Positions 17,038-25,705 of a stretch of 38,030 bases of DNA are shown here, piece by piece. The stretch covers positions 1 through 38,030 of the forward strand of contig JBAXGN010000060.1 of NCBI GenBank assembly GCA_037139415.1, written 5' to 3'. Below the pieces are notes generated by a model, which was not told the DNA's origin, did not search any database, and worked only from the letters and a program-made list of their open reading frames with translations. Both the position numbers and the translations under genes were made by a program. The DNA comes from Verrucomicrobiota bacterium. Lineage in GTDB: Bacteria; Verrucomicrobiota; Verrucomicrobiia; Limisphaerales; Fontisphaeraceae. How positions within the stretch are numbered: the stretch's first letter is position 1; every line of letters begins with the position of its first letter.

Positions 17038-18618
17038 TTACTGCCCTAACGCCTTCAACTCAGTTTGGGAAAACTGATATTCGCTGAAGCTCTTGACCTC
17101 CGTGGCCAGGCATTTCCGGAAACTCTCCGCGGCCTTTGGCTTATCGCCGGCAAACAGGCGCTTGATGCCAAGGTAAAACCAGGCTTCGCAGGTGCGTTCG
17201 GTTTGCATCTGACGGTTGGGCGCGGAGGTGGCGGCCAGGAATTCAGTATCGCTGAGCTTGCCAAGCAGAAACGCGGTGATTTTCTCGGGCCATGGATTGC
17301 TTTCATTTTTTGGGCGCAGCTCCATATAAGCCTGCAATTCCCGGTCGGCAGCCGGCTGCTGGTTCAAGCGCGTGCGAATGATCCAGATGAAGAAATGCTC
17401 GTAGTCCTGGTCGGCGGGATTGAGTTCGCAAAACCGGTTCAAGTCGTTGAGCGCATTGGTCCAGGCTTGCTGCATATAGTAGGCGCTGGCCCGCCCGAAG
17501 TAGGCAGGCGTACACTGTTTGTCGAGCGTCAGCGCGTAATTATAATCCGCGATCGCGCCGTCCAAGTCCCCCTTGCCACGCCTGGCGTTTCCGCGATTGC
17601 GCAGCGCCAGGACATATTTTGGGTTAAGCTCCAGCGCCCGGTTAAAGTCGGCAATCGCCCCGTCGAAATCACCCCGGCTTTCCCGGACCACCCCGCTGTT
17701 ATTGTGGGGAAACCCATAATTCGGGTCCAAGGCAATGGCCCGCGCGTAATCCGCCAACGCCCCCTCGCCATCGCCTTTCTCCTTCTTCGCAATGCCGCGA
17801 TTATTATACACAAAGGTGTATTTCGGATTCAACTCCAACGCAAAATTGTAATCCACCAGCGCCCCGTCCCAATCCTGTTTGGCGGCTTTGGCGAGGCCGG
17901 AATCGTTAAAGTTCTGCGCCAACATCGGTTCAAGTTCATGTGCCTGCGCATAATCGGCCTGCGCTCCGTTCGTGTCCCCCTTGGCTTGCTTCACGCGTCC
18001 GCGCAGAAAGCAGGCGTTGGCATTATCAGGCTCAAGCTCCAATGCACGTGTATAATCCGCCAGGGCTCCCTCCCAATCCTTTTGCGCTTGCCGGGCATAA
18101 CCGCGCAGCAGGTAGGCCTGGCCGTCCTTGTTGGTGAGTTCGATGGCGCGGGAATAATCGGTGATTGCCCCGGACAGATCCTCCTTGGCAAACCGGGCGA
18201 TGCCACGGGCAATGCTGGCACTGGCATCCTTCGGATCCAGCTCCAGTGCGCGAGTGAGATCAGTAATAGCACCCGCCAGATTACCCGTGCGCAGCCTGGA
18301 GATGCCACGATTATAAAACGCCAGAATACATTTGGGATCAAGCTCGATGGCCCGGGTAAAGTCCGCCAAGGCACCCGCGGCTTCCTTTTGGGTTAATTGG
18401 ATGATGCCCCGGTTGTTGTAGGCTTCGGTAAAGTTCGGCTTGCGTTCAATCGCCCGGTTGTACTCGGTGCGGGCTCGATCCAGGTTCCCATTCTCCTGGA
18501 GAGCGCGGGCACGGGTAAAATGCGTGAAGGCATCGGCTTGGCCAAAGACCATTGCTGGCAGGGCCACCACACCCAGAATACTCAGGATAATGCCGAGGCT
18601 GCGTCGGTTCATATTCAA
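17038..18618 (-). CDS. Exported tetratricopeptide-repeat protein
   Basis: The 526-residue product has a signal peptide (MNMNRRSLGIILSILGVVALPAMVFG) followed by about eleven near-perfect 34-residue TPRs spanning roughly 30-400, with repeated cores such as GALADYTRALELDPK and AYNNRGI. The regularity makes the DNA itself internally repetitive and produces a long spurious open frame on the other strand. The last ~120 residues are non-canonical TPR-like helices. It is a protein-interaction scaffold in the periplasm or cell envelope; the partner is unknown. The PQQ-like propeller gene lies 54 nt upstream on the same strand. Confidence 0.92.
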   Translation of the reverse strand: MNMNRRSLGIILSILGVVALPAMVFGQADAFTHFTRARALQENGNLDRARTEYNRAIERKPNFTEAYNNRGIIQLTQKEAAGALADFTRAIELDPKCILAFYNRGISRLRTGNLAGAITDLTRALELDPKDASASIARGIARFAKEDLSGAITDYSRAIELTNKDGQAYLLRGYARQAQKDWEGALADYTRALELEPDNANACFLRGRVKQAKGDTNGAQADYAQAHELEPMLAQNFNDSGLAKAAKQDWDGALVDYNFALELNPKYTFVYNNRGIAKKEKGDGEGALADYARAIALDPNYGFPHNNSGVVRESRGDFDGAIADFNRALELNPKYVLALRNRGNARRGKGDLDGAIADYNYALTLDKQCTPAYFGRASAYYMQQAWTNALNDLNRFCELNPADQDYEHFFIWIIRTRLNQQPAADRELQAYMELRPKNESNPWPEKITAFLLGKLSDTEFLAATSAPNRQMQTERTCEAWFYLGIKRLFAGDKPKAAESFRKCLATEVKSFSEYQFSQTELKALGQ

Positions 18619-18671
18619 TTGACCATAACACTAGACGTGATCGTGCCTGGCGGCAAACCCGAACTCCCCAA

Positions 18672-20018
18672 TCACTGCTTGGGCAACTCCAGGCACTTCA
18701 GCTCATGCAAATTACGGAGCAACAACTTCCCATCGGAAAGGGCCATGGGCGCCCACGGGCTGCCGCCATCAAACAGATTCACCCTGGCCAGCAACTTGAA
18801 ACCGGCGGGGTTGACCTCAAACAGGTGAAGTTCCCCGGTTTTGCCCTGCATCACCAACGCCAGGTCATCCACCAACAGCAGCGCGCCGTTGTCAAAACGC
18901 AGGTCAGGCCCGGTCTGCCACTGGACTTGCCCTTGCAGGTTCAGGCAAACCAAGCCGGTATTCGTAGCCCCGTGCTCCTTGAAGCTCAGCACATAGACAT
19001 GATCGCGGTATAAAATCGGCGAATGAATATGGCCGGCGACCTCTTTATTATGGAGCACCACCTTCGTCGCCCATTGCTCGCGCTCGTGACTGACTTGCAA
19101 CAGGGCACAACCAAGCCGGTACCCGCCGGTGATGAACAGGCGGTCCTCGCCCAAACGCAACGGTTGGGCCATCGGGATTTTGTGCGGTCCAGGCGTCTTG
19201 GTCTGCCAGAGAATACGGCCGGTACTGGGCTCCACGGCAGACACAATCGCCGGCGGATATTTCTCCGGATCACTCGGTTGGGCCAGCATGATGATCTGCT
19301 CCACCCCGCAGAGTCGCGTCAAATACGGACTCACATGACTGTACCAATTGCGACCAATATAGGCGGATCGCCAGCGCTCTTTACCGGTGACCTTGTCATA
19401 CGCCACCAACCCCACCTTGGCAGTCTGCGGCGCCACAATCACCACGTCCTGATAGATTAGCGGCGCTTGCGTCATGCCCCACATGGGCAACTGCGTGCGT
19501 GCCAGCGCATCCAACCGATTGGTGGCCGCCGCCGCCCGGTCCACCTGCGGGTCTTTGAACTCGGCTAACAAATGATGCTGCCACTCCAACTGATGCGTAC
19601 TGCGGTTCACGCAATATACCTGGCCAAAGGGGCCGACAGCATACACCCGCTCGGCATCCACCGTGGGCACATTGCGTGAGCCATGGAACGGTAATTTGCC
19701 GGGGGCGTCCAATGCCAACTGCCAGTGCTCCCGACCGGTGGCCAGGTCCAGGCAGCGCAATACATCCTGCGCTTCACCCGCACGATCCAACACATACACC
19801 AACGCATCCCGCACCGCCGCGCCGGCATAGCCATCACCGAGCGGAATACTCCAGGCTACCTTCGGTCCATTCGTGGGCCAGGCGCGGGCAAAGCCGCGCT
19901 CCGGGGAGACGCCCGCGCCATTCGGCCCGCCAAGCTGAGGCCAATCCGCCGTCTGGGCCAAGGCGGTTGCCCCCAGCCAGGCGGCCAGTATCATTCCCTG
20001 CGCAAGACGACGGTTCAT
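18672..20018 (-). CDS. Exported PQQ-like beta-propeller protein
   Basis: The 448-residue product has a signal peptide (MNRRLAQGMILAAWLGATALAQ) and then WPQLGGPNGAGVSPE, the usual opening of exported PQQ-like (pyrrolo-quinoline-quinone-type) propeller proteins of Planctomycetota and Verrucomicrobiota. Repeated blades include VLRCLDLATGREHWQ, LVAYDKVTGKERWR and VSAVEPSTGRILWQTK. Quinone ligands cannot be confirmed, so it may be a binding protein or scaffold, not an enzyme. ATG 20018 is used because the upstream Met at 20054 would bury the signal peptide. It is probably the first gene of a unit with the TPR gene 54 nt downstream. Confidence 0.9.
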   Translation of the reverse strand: MNRRLAQGMILAAWLGATALAQTADWPQLGGPNGAGVSPERGFARAWPTNGPKVAWSIPLGDGYAGAAVRDALVYVLDRAGEAQDVLRCLDLATGREHWQLALDAPGKLPFHGSRNVPTVDAERVYAVGPFGQVYCVNRSTHQLEWQHHLLAEFKDPQVDRAAAATNRLDALARTQLPMWGMTQAPLIYQDVVIVAPQTAKVGLVAYDKVTGKERWRSAYIGRNWYSHVSPYLTRLCGVEQIIMLAQPSDPEKYPPAIVSAVEPSTGRILWQTKTPGPHKIPMAQPLRLGEDRLFITGGYRLGCALLQVSHEREQWATKVVLHNKEVAGHIHSPILYRDHVYVLSFKEHGATNTGLVCLNLQGQVQWQTGPDLRFDNGALLLVDDLALVMQGKTGELHLFEVNPAGFKLLARVNLFDGGSPWAPMALSDGKLLLRNLHELKCLELPKQ

Positions 20019-20282
20019 GCGCAAATCCTTTGCACGCCCCGGTCCCGGTGTCAATGGGCATCACTGGCGTTTGGTTAAAATTTCTAGTTGCTGTGGGTTG
20101 GGCTCAGCCGTAACCTGTGTTATGCGTTTACTAAGCATGTGGCCATACCGATTCGCTCTGCCAAATTGCGGAGTGAGTTTTTTGCACGGCAGGGATGCAA
20201 TACGATCCAATCGCCAAGTGTTTGAGTTTTTTCTGGCAAAAGCCCAGCCCCTTTAATCTCCGCCTGTTTCGAAGTATAGGTT
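20019..20282. other. Divergent spacer between propeller gene and lipid operon
   Basis: This 264-nt region should hold the promoters of the minus-strand PQQ-like gene and of the five-gene plus-strand operon. I see no coding region, clear palindrome or certain promoter boxes in it. Confidence 0.35.
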
Positions 20283-21098
20283 ATGGAAACAGTACGTTGT
20301 GCAACACCCAGCAGCGCTGTTCTTGCTGGGAAGAGGACCTCTTCTCTCCTGCTGCGAGAGTATATATTATTCGGATTTCGGGTTCCTTTCGGTCTTCGGC
20401 ATTCGGTTTTCGGCATTCTCTTTTTCCTCACTCTCCTGCTCTGCGGCTGCGCCTCAACCCGCAGTCATCCTGCCCATTGGACGATCAGCGCAACCGATAC
20501 GGATGCGCCCGCCATCGCTCGTGCCCAACAAACGGTGGCGACGCTGTTCCCTGCGGATTATCGCAGCGTGCACCGGGCCATCCTCACCATGGGCCGACGG
20601 CAATTCACGTGTGACGGGGTGCTGACGGTTTCCGCCCGCGCCAAGTATCACCTGGCCTTGATCAGCCCGCTGGGGTTGGTCACCGATCTGGAGGCGGACA
20701 CGGACGGCGCGGTCAACGTGCGCAAGGTCACCGCGATCTTCCGCGAGGACTGGAGCCGCAACCACGTGGCGCGCGACCTGCGCTGTATCTTCATGCCGCC
20801 CGGCAAACTGGAAACCAACGGGCGACTTGCTGATGGACGCTTGGTGCTGCGCGGCGCGCTGGATCGTGACGGGTTAACGCCGCAGTACTTGTTTTCCCCG
20901 GATGGCGCGCAGTTGCAGGAGATGGAATGGCTGCGCGCCGGGCGTTGTGTCTATCACGTGAACATCCGGCGGCATCGCACGGTGACAGGCCACCCCAACC
21001 CTATTCCCTCGGAGTTGGAAGTGGATGCCGGCCAGTACCACTTGAATCTGCGCATTGCGGAATTGACGGTCTCACCAGACGGAAAGGTTAAACCGTGA
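20283..21098 (+). CDS. Lipoprotein, LolA/DUF3261-like, first gene of lipid-modifying operon
   Basis: The 271-residue product has a lipobox LLLCGC (Cys56) and a beta-rich mature part that starts near STRSHPAHW. Its pattern (GRRQFTCDGVLTVSARAKYHLALISPLGLVTDLEAD) resembles the outer-membrane-directed LolA/LolB/DUF3261 lipoproteins found in aryl-polyene-type clusters; this is recognition by eye. The start is uncertain: the stretch before the signal peptide is unusually long (50 residues) and partly made of a dispersed ttcggatttcggg-type repeat, so translation may begin at a non-ATG codon nearer the hydrophobic core. The stop overlaps the next gene's GTG start. Confidence 0.7.
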   Translation: METVRCATPSSAVLAGKRTSSLLLREYILFGFRVPFGLRHSVFGILFFLTLLLCGCASTRSHPAHWTISATDTDAPAIARAQQTVATLFPADYRSVHRAILTMGRRQFTCDGVLTVSARAKYHLALISPLGLVTDLEADTDGAVNVRKVTAIFREDWSRNHVARDLRCIFMPPGKLETNGRLADGRLVLRGALDRDGLTPQYLFSPDGAQLQEMEWLRAGRCVYHVNIRRHRTVTGHPNPIPSELEVDAGQYHLNLRIAELTVSPDGKVKP

Positions 21099-22792
21099 GC
21101 CGCTGGCGCACATGGTTGCGGCGACTTGCCTGGTTGACGGGCGGTTTTGCTTTATTACTCCTATTGTTGTGGGGCGTCATGTCCGGCCTCATGTATCACT
21201 GGGCCGCCGTGCCGCCCGCGCTTCCGGCAGATACCGCAATCACCAATCAAGTGGCGCAAACCCGTGGCGAACGCGTGTACGTGGGCAAGAGCTGGCTGGG
21301 ACGCCGCGAAGGATTGAACGTGCTTTACCTGACCGGCACGCCGTTCGAGATGGGCTATGCCAATGGCGTGCTTACCCAGAAGCTGATGGATCGGCAGGAA
21401 CAAGCGCTGCTTGATTTACTCAACCGGGTTGCGCCGTACGAGTGGACCCAATTCCTGTTGAAATTCATGGTCGTGTATAAGAACCGGCATCTGCCGCAAC
21501 ACGTCCTGCCTGAGTACCAGACGGAAATCCTGGGCATAACGCTCGGCTGCCCCGATCCGCACCCGGAAGTCGGCCCGTACTATTATCGCGTGCTGAATTA
21601 TCACGCCGCCCAGGACATCTCATACATGATGATGAACAGCCCGCTGCTCCGGCGCGGCTGCACCGTCTTCGGCGCTTGGGGCAACCACACCCGCGACGGG
21701 CATCTGCTGGCAGGACGAAATTTCGATTGGGAGGCGCATCCGGTGTTCGATGAAGACCGGTTGCTCATTCTCTGCGAGCCGAAAGACGGCATTCCCTTTG
21801 TATCGCTGGCCTGGTCGGGCATGGCGGGCGCGGTGTCCGGCATGAATCGTGAAGGTCTGGCCATCACGGTGAACGGCGCACCTTCGGATTTGCCCGGCGA
21901 CTCCGCCACCCCGACCTGCCTGGTGGCGCGCGAGGTGCTGCAACGCGCCCGCAATCTGGCGGAAGCCGTGGACATCATTCGACGGCGGCAAGTGTTTGTC
22001 TCAGCCATGTTCCTGGTCGGCAGCCGACAGGATGGGCACTTCGTGATCGTGGAGAAAACCCCCACTCAAACCGTCATCCAAGAACCGGGCGCGACGCCCT
22101 GGATCATCTGCGCGAATCTTTACCAAACGCCGGAATTGAAAAACCTGCCCATCAACCTGGAATACCAACGCATGGACACCTCGATGCCCCGATACCAGCG
22201 CATGCAGGAATTACTGCAAGCAGCCAAGGGTCTGGACATACCGCAAAGTGTGAACCTGTTGCGCGACCGGCGGCTCCCCGGCAACGTCGCGGCGGGCAAC
22301 GGACATCGCAGCACTCTGAACCCATTGATCGCCACGCATGCTGTGCTCATGGATTTGACGGAAGGCCTGTTTTGGGCCGGCACGTCACCTCATCAGTTGG
22401 GGAAATTTGTGGCAGTGGATGTGCGGCGATTAGAAACCGAGCTGCCGGAGAAAACCCTGCCCGCCGATACCATGCTGGCCAGCGGGGAATACCAGCGTTA
22501 CCTCGCGGCCAAAGGAAATTTGGAAGTCGGACGAAGCGCATTAAAACAAAAACAATTTGCCGTGGCGGCGCAGTACGCTCGCCAGGCGGAGACCAATAAC
22601 CCCGGCTATTATCAGAACGCCTGGCTGTTGGCGGAAAGTTTGTTTCGCAGTGGCCACACCGTGGAAGCGGCACAGGCCTGCGCTTCCGCCGTGGCAGGCC
22701 AACCTGCCTTGGGCGGCGAACGGCGACAGCTTGACCAACTCGCCCGCGATATTGCCCAGGCCAGTGGCAGCAAGGGAGGCGCGACTAAGTGA
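21095..22792 (+). CDS. Membrane-anchored C45 family autoproteolytic acyltransferase/hydrolase
   Basis: The 565-residue product begins with a membrane anchor (about 12-35) and belongs to peptidase family C45, the fold of acyl-CoA:6-aminopenicillanic acid acyltransferase and related Ntn hydrolases. Self-cleavage is expected before Cys189 in LLRRGCTVFGAWGNH, which becomes the N-terminal nucleophile; GRNFDWE, SGMAGAVSGMNREGLAIT and VEKTPTQT are further family landmarks. Residues about 470-560 form TPR-like helices (a family extension). It would transfer or remove an acyl group on an amine outside the cytoplasm. The GTG start overlaps the upstream stop (GTGA), and the stop overlaps the PlsC gene's GTG. 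Confidence 0.87.
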   Translation: MSRWRTWLRRLAWLTGGFALLLLLLWGVMSGLMYHWAAVPPALPADTAITNQVAQTRGERVYVGKSWLGRREGLNVLYLTGTPFEMGYANGVLTQKLMDRQEQALLDLLNRVAPYEWTQFLLKFMVVYKNRHLPQHVLPEYQTEILGITLGCPDPHPEVGPYYYRVLNYHAAQDISYMMMNSPLLRRGCTVFGAWGNHTRDGHLLAGRNFDWEAHPVFDEDRLLILCEPKDGIPFVSLAWSGMAGAVSGMNREGLAITVNGAPSDLPGDSATPTCLVAREVLQRARNLAEAVDIIRRRQVFVSAMFLVGSRQDGHFVIVEKTPTQTVIQEPGATPWIICANLYQTPELKNLPINLEYQRMDTSMPRYQRMQELLQAAKGLDIPQSVNLLRDRRLPGNVAAGNGHRSTLNPLIATHAVLMDLTEGLFWAGTSPHQLGKFVAVDVRRLETELPEKTLPADTMLASGEYQRYLAAKGNLEVGRSALKQKQFAVAAQYARQAETNNPGYYQNAWLLAESLFRSGHTVEAAQACASAVAGQPALGGERRQLDQLARDIAQASGSKGGATK

Positions 22793-23604
22793 AAACGTCC
22801 GGTGAACGTTTCTTTCCGCTGACCGTGCTGATCTTTTCACTCGGTTACCTGAGTTATTTCTTCACCAAAACCGTCTGTGTGCTGTTCGGCGCGCCGCTCA
22901 TGCTGTTGTTGACGCCCTTTCCCCGCGCGAAATACCAGGTGCTCCAAACCATCACGCACGGTGTGCTGGGCTTCTTCACCCGCACGTGGCTGCCGTTGTT
23001 GGGCGTGTACCGCATTGCAGAAATATCCGGCCTGGAATCGGCGCTCGCCACGCGCCCGGCCATCCTGGTGGCCAATCATCGCGGTTTCATGGATAGCATC
23101 CTGCTCCTCGGCCTCGTGCCCCGCATGGGAGTGCTGATCAAATCGCGTGACACCAAGCAACCGATGTACGCATTGTTATCCAAACACTTTGACCTGGTCA
23201 GCGTGGACCGCGATTCCCTCGCCCATATCTCCAGTTCACTGGATCGCTGCCGGCAGGTGCTGGCGGACGGGAAATTCCTCCTGATCTTTCCCGAAGGCAC
23301 GCGCGCCCGCACCGGGCGTCTGCAATCATTTAACCGCATTGCCTTCCAATTGGCCATAGATACCGGGCTGCCCATTCGCTCGGTGCTCATTCATTCCACC
23401 CAACCGTTCATGGGAAAAGTTCCGGGCAGCCTCTTTCCGCGCCGCCGCAACGAATTTCGCATCCGCTTTCTTGACCTGGAAACGCCGCAGCCCGATGATG
23501 ACGTCGACCGCCTGAGCGAACGGGTGCATCGGCGCATGGCCCGCGAATTGAAAACATTGGATGCCGGAACCGTCTGGGAAACAGGCCGTCAAAACGAATC
23601 ATGA
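22789..23604 (+). CDS. PlsC-type 1-acylglycerol-3-phosphate O-acyltransferase family protein
   Basis: The 271-residue integral membrane acyltransferase has hydrophobic segments at about 10-45 and the two defining motifs: NHRGFMDS (His97-x4-Asp102) and FPEGTR (167-172). It transfers an acyl chain from acyl-ACP or acyl-CoA to a glycerol- or amino-acid-linked acceptor. The acceptor cannot be read from sequence. GTG start overlapping the previous gene and ATGA overlap with the FabZ-like gene imply tight co-translation. It could be a general phospholipid enzyme, but the operon suggests a specialised lipid. Confidence 0.9.
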   Translation: MKTSGERFFPLTVLIFSLGYLSYFFTKTVCVLFGAPLMLLLTPFPRAKYQVLQTITHGVLGFFTRTWLPLLGVYRIAEISGLESALATRPAILVANHRGFMDSILLLGLVPRMGVLIKSRDTKQPMYALLSKHFDLVSVDRDSLAHISSSLDRCRQVLADGKFLLIFPEGTRARTGRLQSFNRIAFQLAIDTGLPIRSVLIHSTQPFMGKVPGSLFPRRRNEFRIRFLDLETPQPDDDVDRLSERVHRRMARELKTLDAGTVWETGRQNES

Positions 23605-24068
23605 GTGATAAAGCATTATTTGAACTGCCGGACATTTTGCCCGTGCTGCCGCACCGGCCGCCGTTTCTATTTGTGGATCGCATCCTCGCCCTGGACCCGC
23701 ACAAAAGCATCCTGGCTGAGCGCACCCTCCGTGCCGATGAACCCCAATTCACCGGCCATTTTCCAGGCCAACCCATCATGCCGGGAGTTTTGGTGGGGGA
23801 AGCTCTGGCCCAGACCAGCGGTCTGCTGCTAGGATTCAGTGACAAACTGACCGCCACCCAAGCGCCCGAGCGCCCCCGAATGTTCTTCCTGGCCACGACG
23901 AATCTCAAGTTCACCCATCCCGCAGTGCCCGGCGACGTGCTAAAATTGCGCTCCGTTTTCGATAAGAACTTTGGCGGGCTCTATCGCTTCAGCGTCGAAG
24001 CCACCGCCGGGCGCAACGTGATCGCCAGCGGCATTTTGACCCTGGCGCTGGTCGGAGGAACCGCATGA
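23601..24068 (+). CDS. FabZ-like 3-hydroxyacyl-ACP dehydratase
   Basis: The 155-residue hotdog-fold protein has the FabZ arrangement: ILPVLPHRPPFLFVDR near the N-terminus, catalytic His53 in GHFPGQPIMPG and Glu67 in GEALAQ. Length and motifs are those of a full FabZ-type dehydratase. It removes water from 3-hydroxyacyl-ACP in fatty-acid or polyene chain elongation. No ketosynthase, ketoreductase or acyl carrier protein lies beside it, so it must act with partners encoded elsewhere or serve as a second FabZ for the operon's product. Joined by ATGA overlaps on both sides. Confidence 0.92.
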   Translation: MSDKALFELPDILPVLPHRPPFLFVDRILALDPHKSILAERTLRADEPQFTGHFPGQPIMPGVLVGEALAQTSGLLLGFSDKLTATQAPERPRMFFLATTNLKFTHPAVPGDVLKLRSVFDKNFGGLYRFSVEATAGRNVIASGILTLALVGGTA

Positions 24069-25159
24069 AGCAAAAGGTCCTGCTGCTGCGAGCCAACCCG
24101 CGCAAAACCGGTTTCACCCAGCGTTTGGGCGATTGGTTTCTGGCGGGGCTCCGCGAGGCGGGTGCCAAAGTGCGCGACGTGGATGTCCCCGCGCTAGGGC
24201 TGAATCCCTGTCTGGGCTGTTTCCATTGCTGGCTGGTTGAGCCGGGGCAATGCGTGCATGGCGACGCCATGAGCGCGCAACTGGAATACATCCGGGAGGC
24301 GACCGTGGTGGTTTGTGCCACACCGATTTATTACTACTCGATGAGCGCTTACCTGAAGACCTATTTTGAGCGCACGTTTCCCCTGGCCAAGCCGGGCATT
24401 CAGGTTTCCGGCAAAGGGCTGACCCGAAATAGCATTCGCCACCTCGCAGATTGGAAAGACAAGAAATTCATCAGCATTATCACGGGTGCATTGCGCGACC
24501 CCGAGGCGTACCGACCCGCAACTGAGACCTTTCAACTCATCGCCGACAGCCTGGACATGGAATTGGGAGGTCAATTGACCCGACCCGAGTGTTATCTGCT
24601 CGATTACCCGCTCTCCAAACCCAAAACCTTGAAGCGGGTTGAGGCCGCGTTTATTCAGGCCGGACGCGAGGCGGGCACCACCGGGCGGCTCTCCACCGAA
24701 ACGATGCAAGCCGCCGCGCTCCCGCTGGCAGCAGACCTCAACCACTATCGCACCTATTCCAATTACTATTGGACATGGGCCAATGACATGGGCGAAGAAG
24801 CCCTTGAACCCTCTAACGTGCAGCGGCGCGTGGCCACCGATGCGCGTATTCTAATGCGCGAGATGGTTCGCAGTCACGATGCCAAGGCCACTGCCCGCGT
24901 CAAAGCCGTGCTGCAATTTGAATTCCCGGATCGGCAACTGGTCTATTCCGTGCGCCTCAACGCCGACCATTGCGAACTGGCGGAAACCGGCGTGGCCAAT
25001 CCGGATTTGCGGGTCACGTGCAACTCCACGGTATGGTCGGCGGTGTTCATGCGCCAATTGGACCTGCGCGAGGCGTTGCGCAACGGTTCATTGCGTCTGG
25101 CGGGCGATAAATCCCTCTTCACGCGTCTGGATCGCTTCTTCCCGCCGCCCTCGGAATGA
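24065..25159 (+). CDS. Flavodoxin-fold FMN reductase fused to an SCP2-like sterol/lipid-binding domain
   Basis: Residues 1-~190 form a flavodoxin-like NADPH-dependent FMN reductase domain: VLLLRANPRKTGFTQRL binds the FMN phosphate, LGCFHCW and GQCVHGDAM give the CxxC-type motif of the family, and TPIYYYSMSAYLK contacts the flavin. After a linker, residues about 260-364 look like an SCP2/sterol-carrier lipid-binding domain (FEFPDRQLVYSVRL...LRVTCNSTVWSAVFM...LRLAGDKSLFTRL). The fusion suggests reduction of a lipid-bound substrate or a quinone-like acyl compound. Last gene of the operon, with an ATGA overlap at its start. Confidence 0.82.
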   Translation: MKQKVLLLRANPRKTGFTQRLGDWFLAGLREAGAKVRDVDVPALGLNPCLGCFHCWLVEPGQCVHGDAMSAQLEYIREATVVVCATPIYYYSMSAYLKTYFERTFPLAKPGIQVSGKGLTRNSIRHLADWKDKKFISIITGALRDPEAYRPATETFQLIADSLDMELGGQLTRPECYLLDYPLSKPKTLKRVEAAFIQAGREAGTTGRLSTETMQAAALPLAADLNHYRTYSNYYWTWANDMGEEALEPSNVQRRVATDARILMREMVRSHDAKATARVKAVLQFEFPDRQLVYSVRLNADHCELAETGVANPDLRVTCNSTVWSAVFMRQLDLREALRNGSLRLAGDKSLFTRLDRFFPPPSE

Positions 25160-25302
25160 TTCATTTATGCACTGGCAGGCGGCAGGAATGGTGGTGGAAT
25201 AGAAAGTCGAAATCCAGATTTGACAAATAGCCAAACTTGACGAACGTTACCACCAGTGCATCACTGGGCATGGGCCCGTGGGCCGAACGAAATGGGAAAT
25301 AT

Positions 25303-25626
25303 ATGATCTCTAACGAAAGACCATCGCCGTACGGAAACCGGCAGCCACAGGGTAACTCCTGGTCGCCGAGGCCACCCTCCAATGAGGAGACCATTAAAAC
25401 CGATAAAGTGGCGATCGAACGCAAAATGTTCGTTTTCACCCTTCGCGAAAACCCGCGCGGACGGTTTTTACGAATTACCGAAGATGTGAATGGACGCCGG
25501 GATACTATCATCATCCCTGCCCCAGGTTTAGCGGATTTCAAAAAGATCATGGACGAAATGATTGCGGCATCCGACGCCACCCCCCAAAAGACACCGTCTT
25601 CGCCGCCGCCAGCACCTGCCGAATAG
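25303..25626 (+). CDS. Bacterial PUR-alpha-like (DUF3276-type) nucleic-acid-binding protein
   Basis: The 107-residue cytoplasmic protein has the compact PUR-alpha repeat: KTDKVAIERKMFVFTLRENP, GRFLRITEDV and RRDTIIIPAPGLADFKKIMDEM. Bacterial members bind single-stranded DNA or RNA. The N-terminal 30 residues are polar and disordered, and the C-terminus is Pro/Ala-rich. ATG 25303, with GGGAAA upstream, is preferred to the TTG at 25237 and the ATG at 25270. A good terminator follows, so it is an independent unit. The spacer before it (25160-25302) holds nothing recognisable. Confidence 0.82.
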   Translation: MISNERPSPYGNRQPQGNSWSPRPPSNEETIKTDKVAIERKMFVFTLRENPRGRFLRITEDVNGRRDTIIIPAPGLADFKKIMDEMIAASDATPQKTPSSPPPAPAE

Positions 25627-25666
25627 GCCCGTAACCAGTGTGAGCGTGGTGATTTGATGGCGTTGC

Positions 25667-25705
25667 CAGCAACCATCCCTTAGAATTTGGGATGGAGGCT
25701 TTTTT
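25667..25705 (+). terminator. Intrinsic terminator after the PUR-alpha gene
   Basis: The stem CCATCCC (25673-25679)/GGGATGG (25689-25695) has a 9-nt loop and can lengthen through AGC/GCT across an internal mismatch. A run of six T residues follows at 25700-25705. It reads from left to right and its T run overlaps the stop codon of the converging CinA-like gene. Confidence 0.85.

Noticed and set aside
17065-18396. 443-codon open frame antisense to the TPR gene
   Set aside because: It mirrors the 102-bp TPR repeats and has no recognisable domain; the TPR reading has a signal peptide and canonical motifs.
20120-20431. 103-codon minus-strand gene
   Set aside because: Its beginning is made of the dispersed ccgaaat repeat, and it overlaps the divergent spacer and lipoprotein start.
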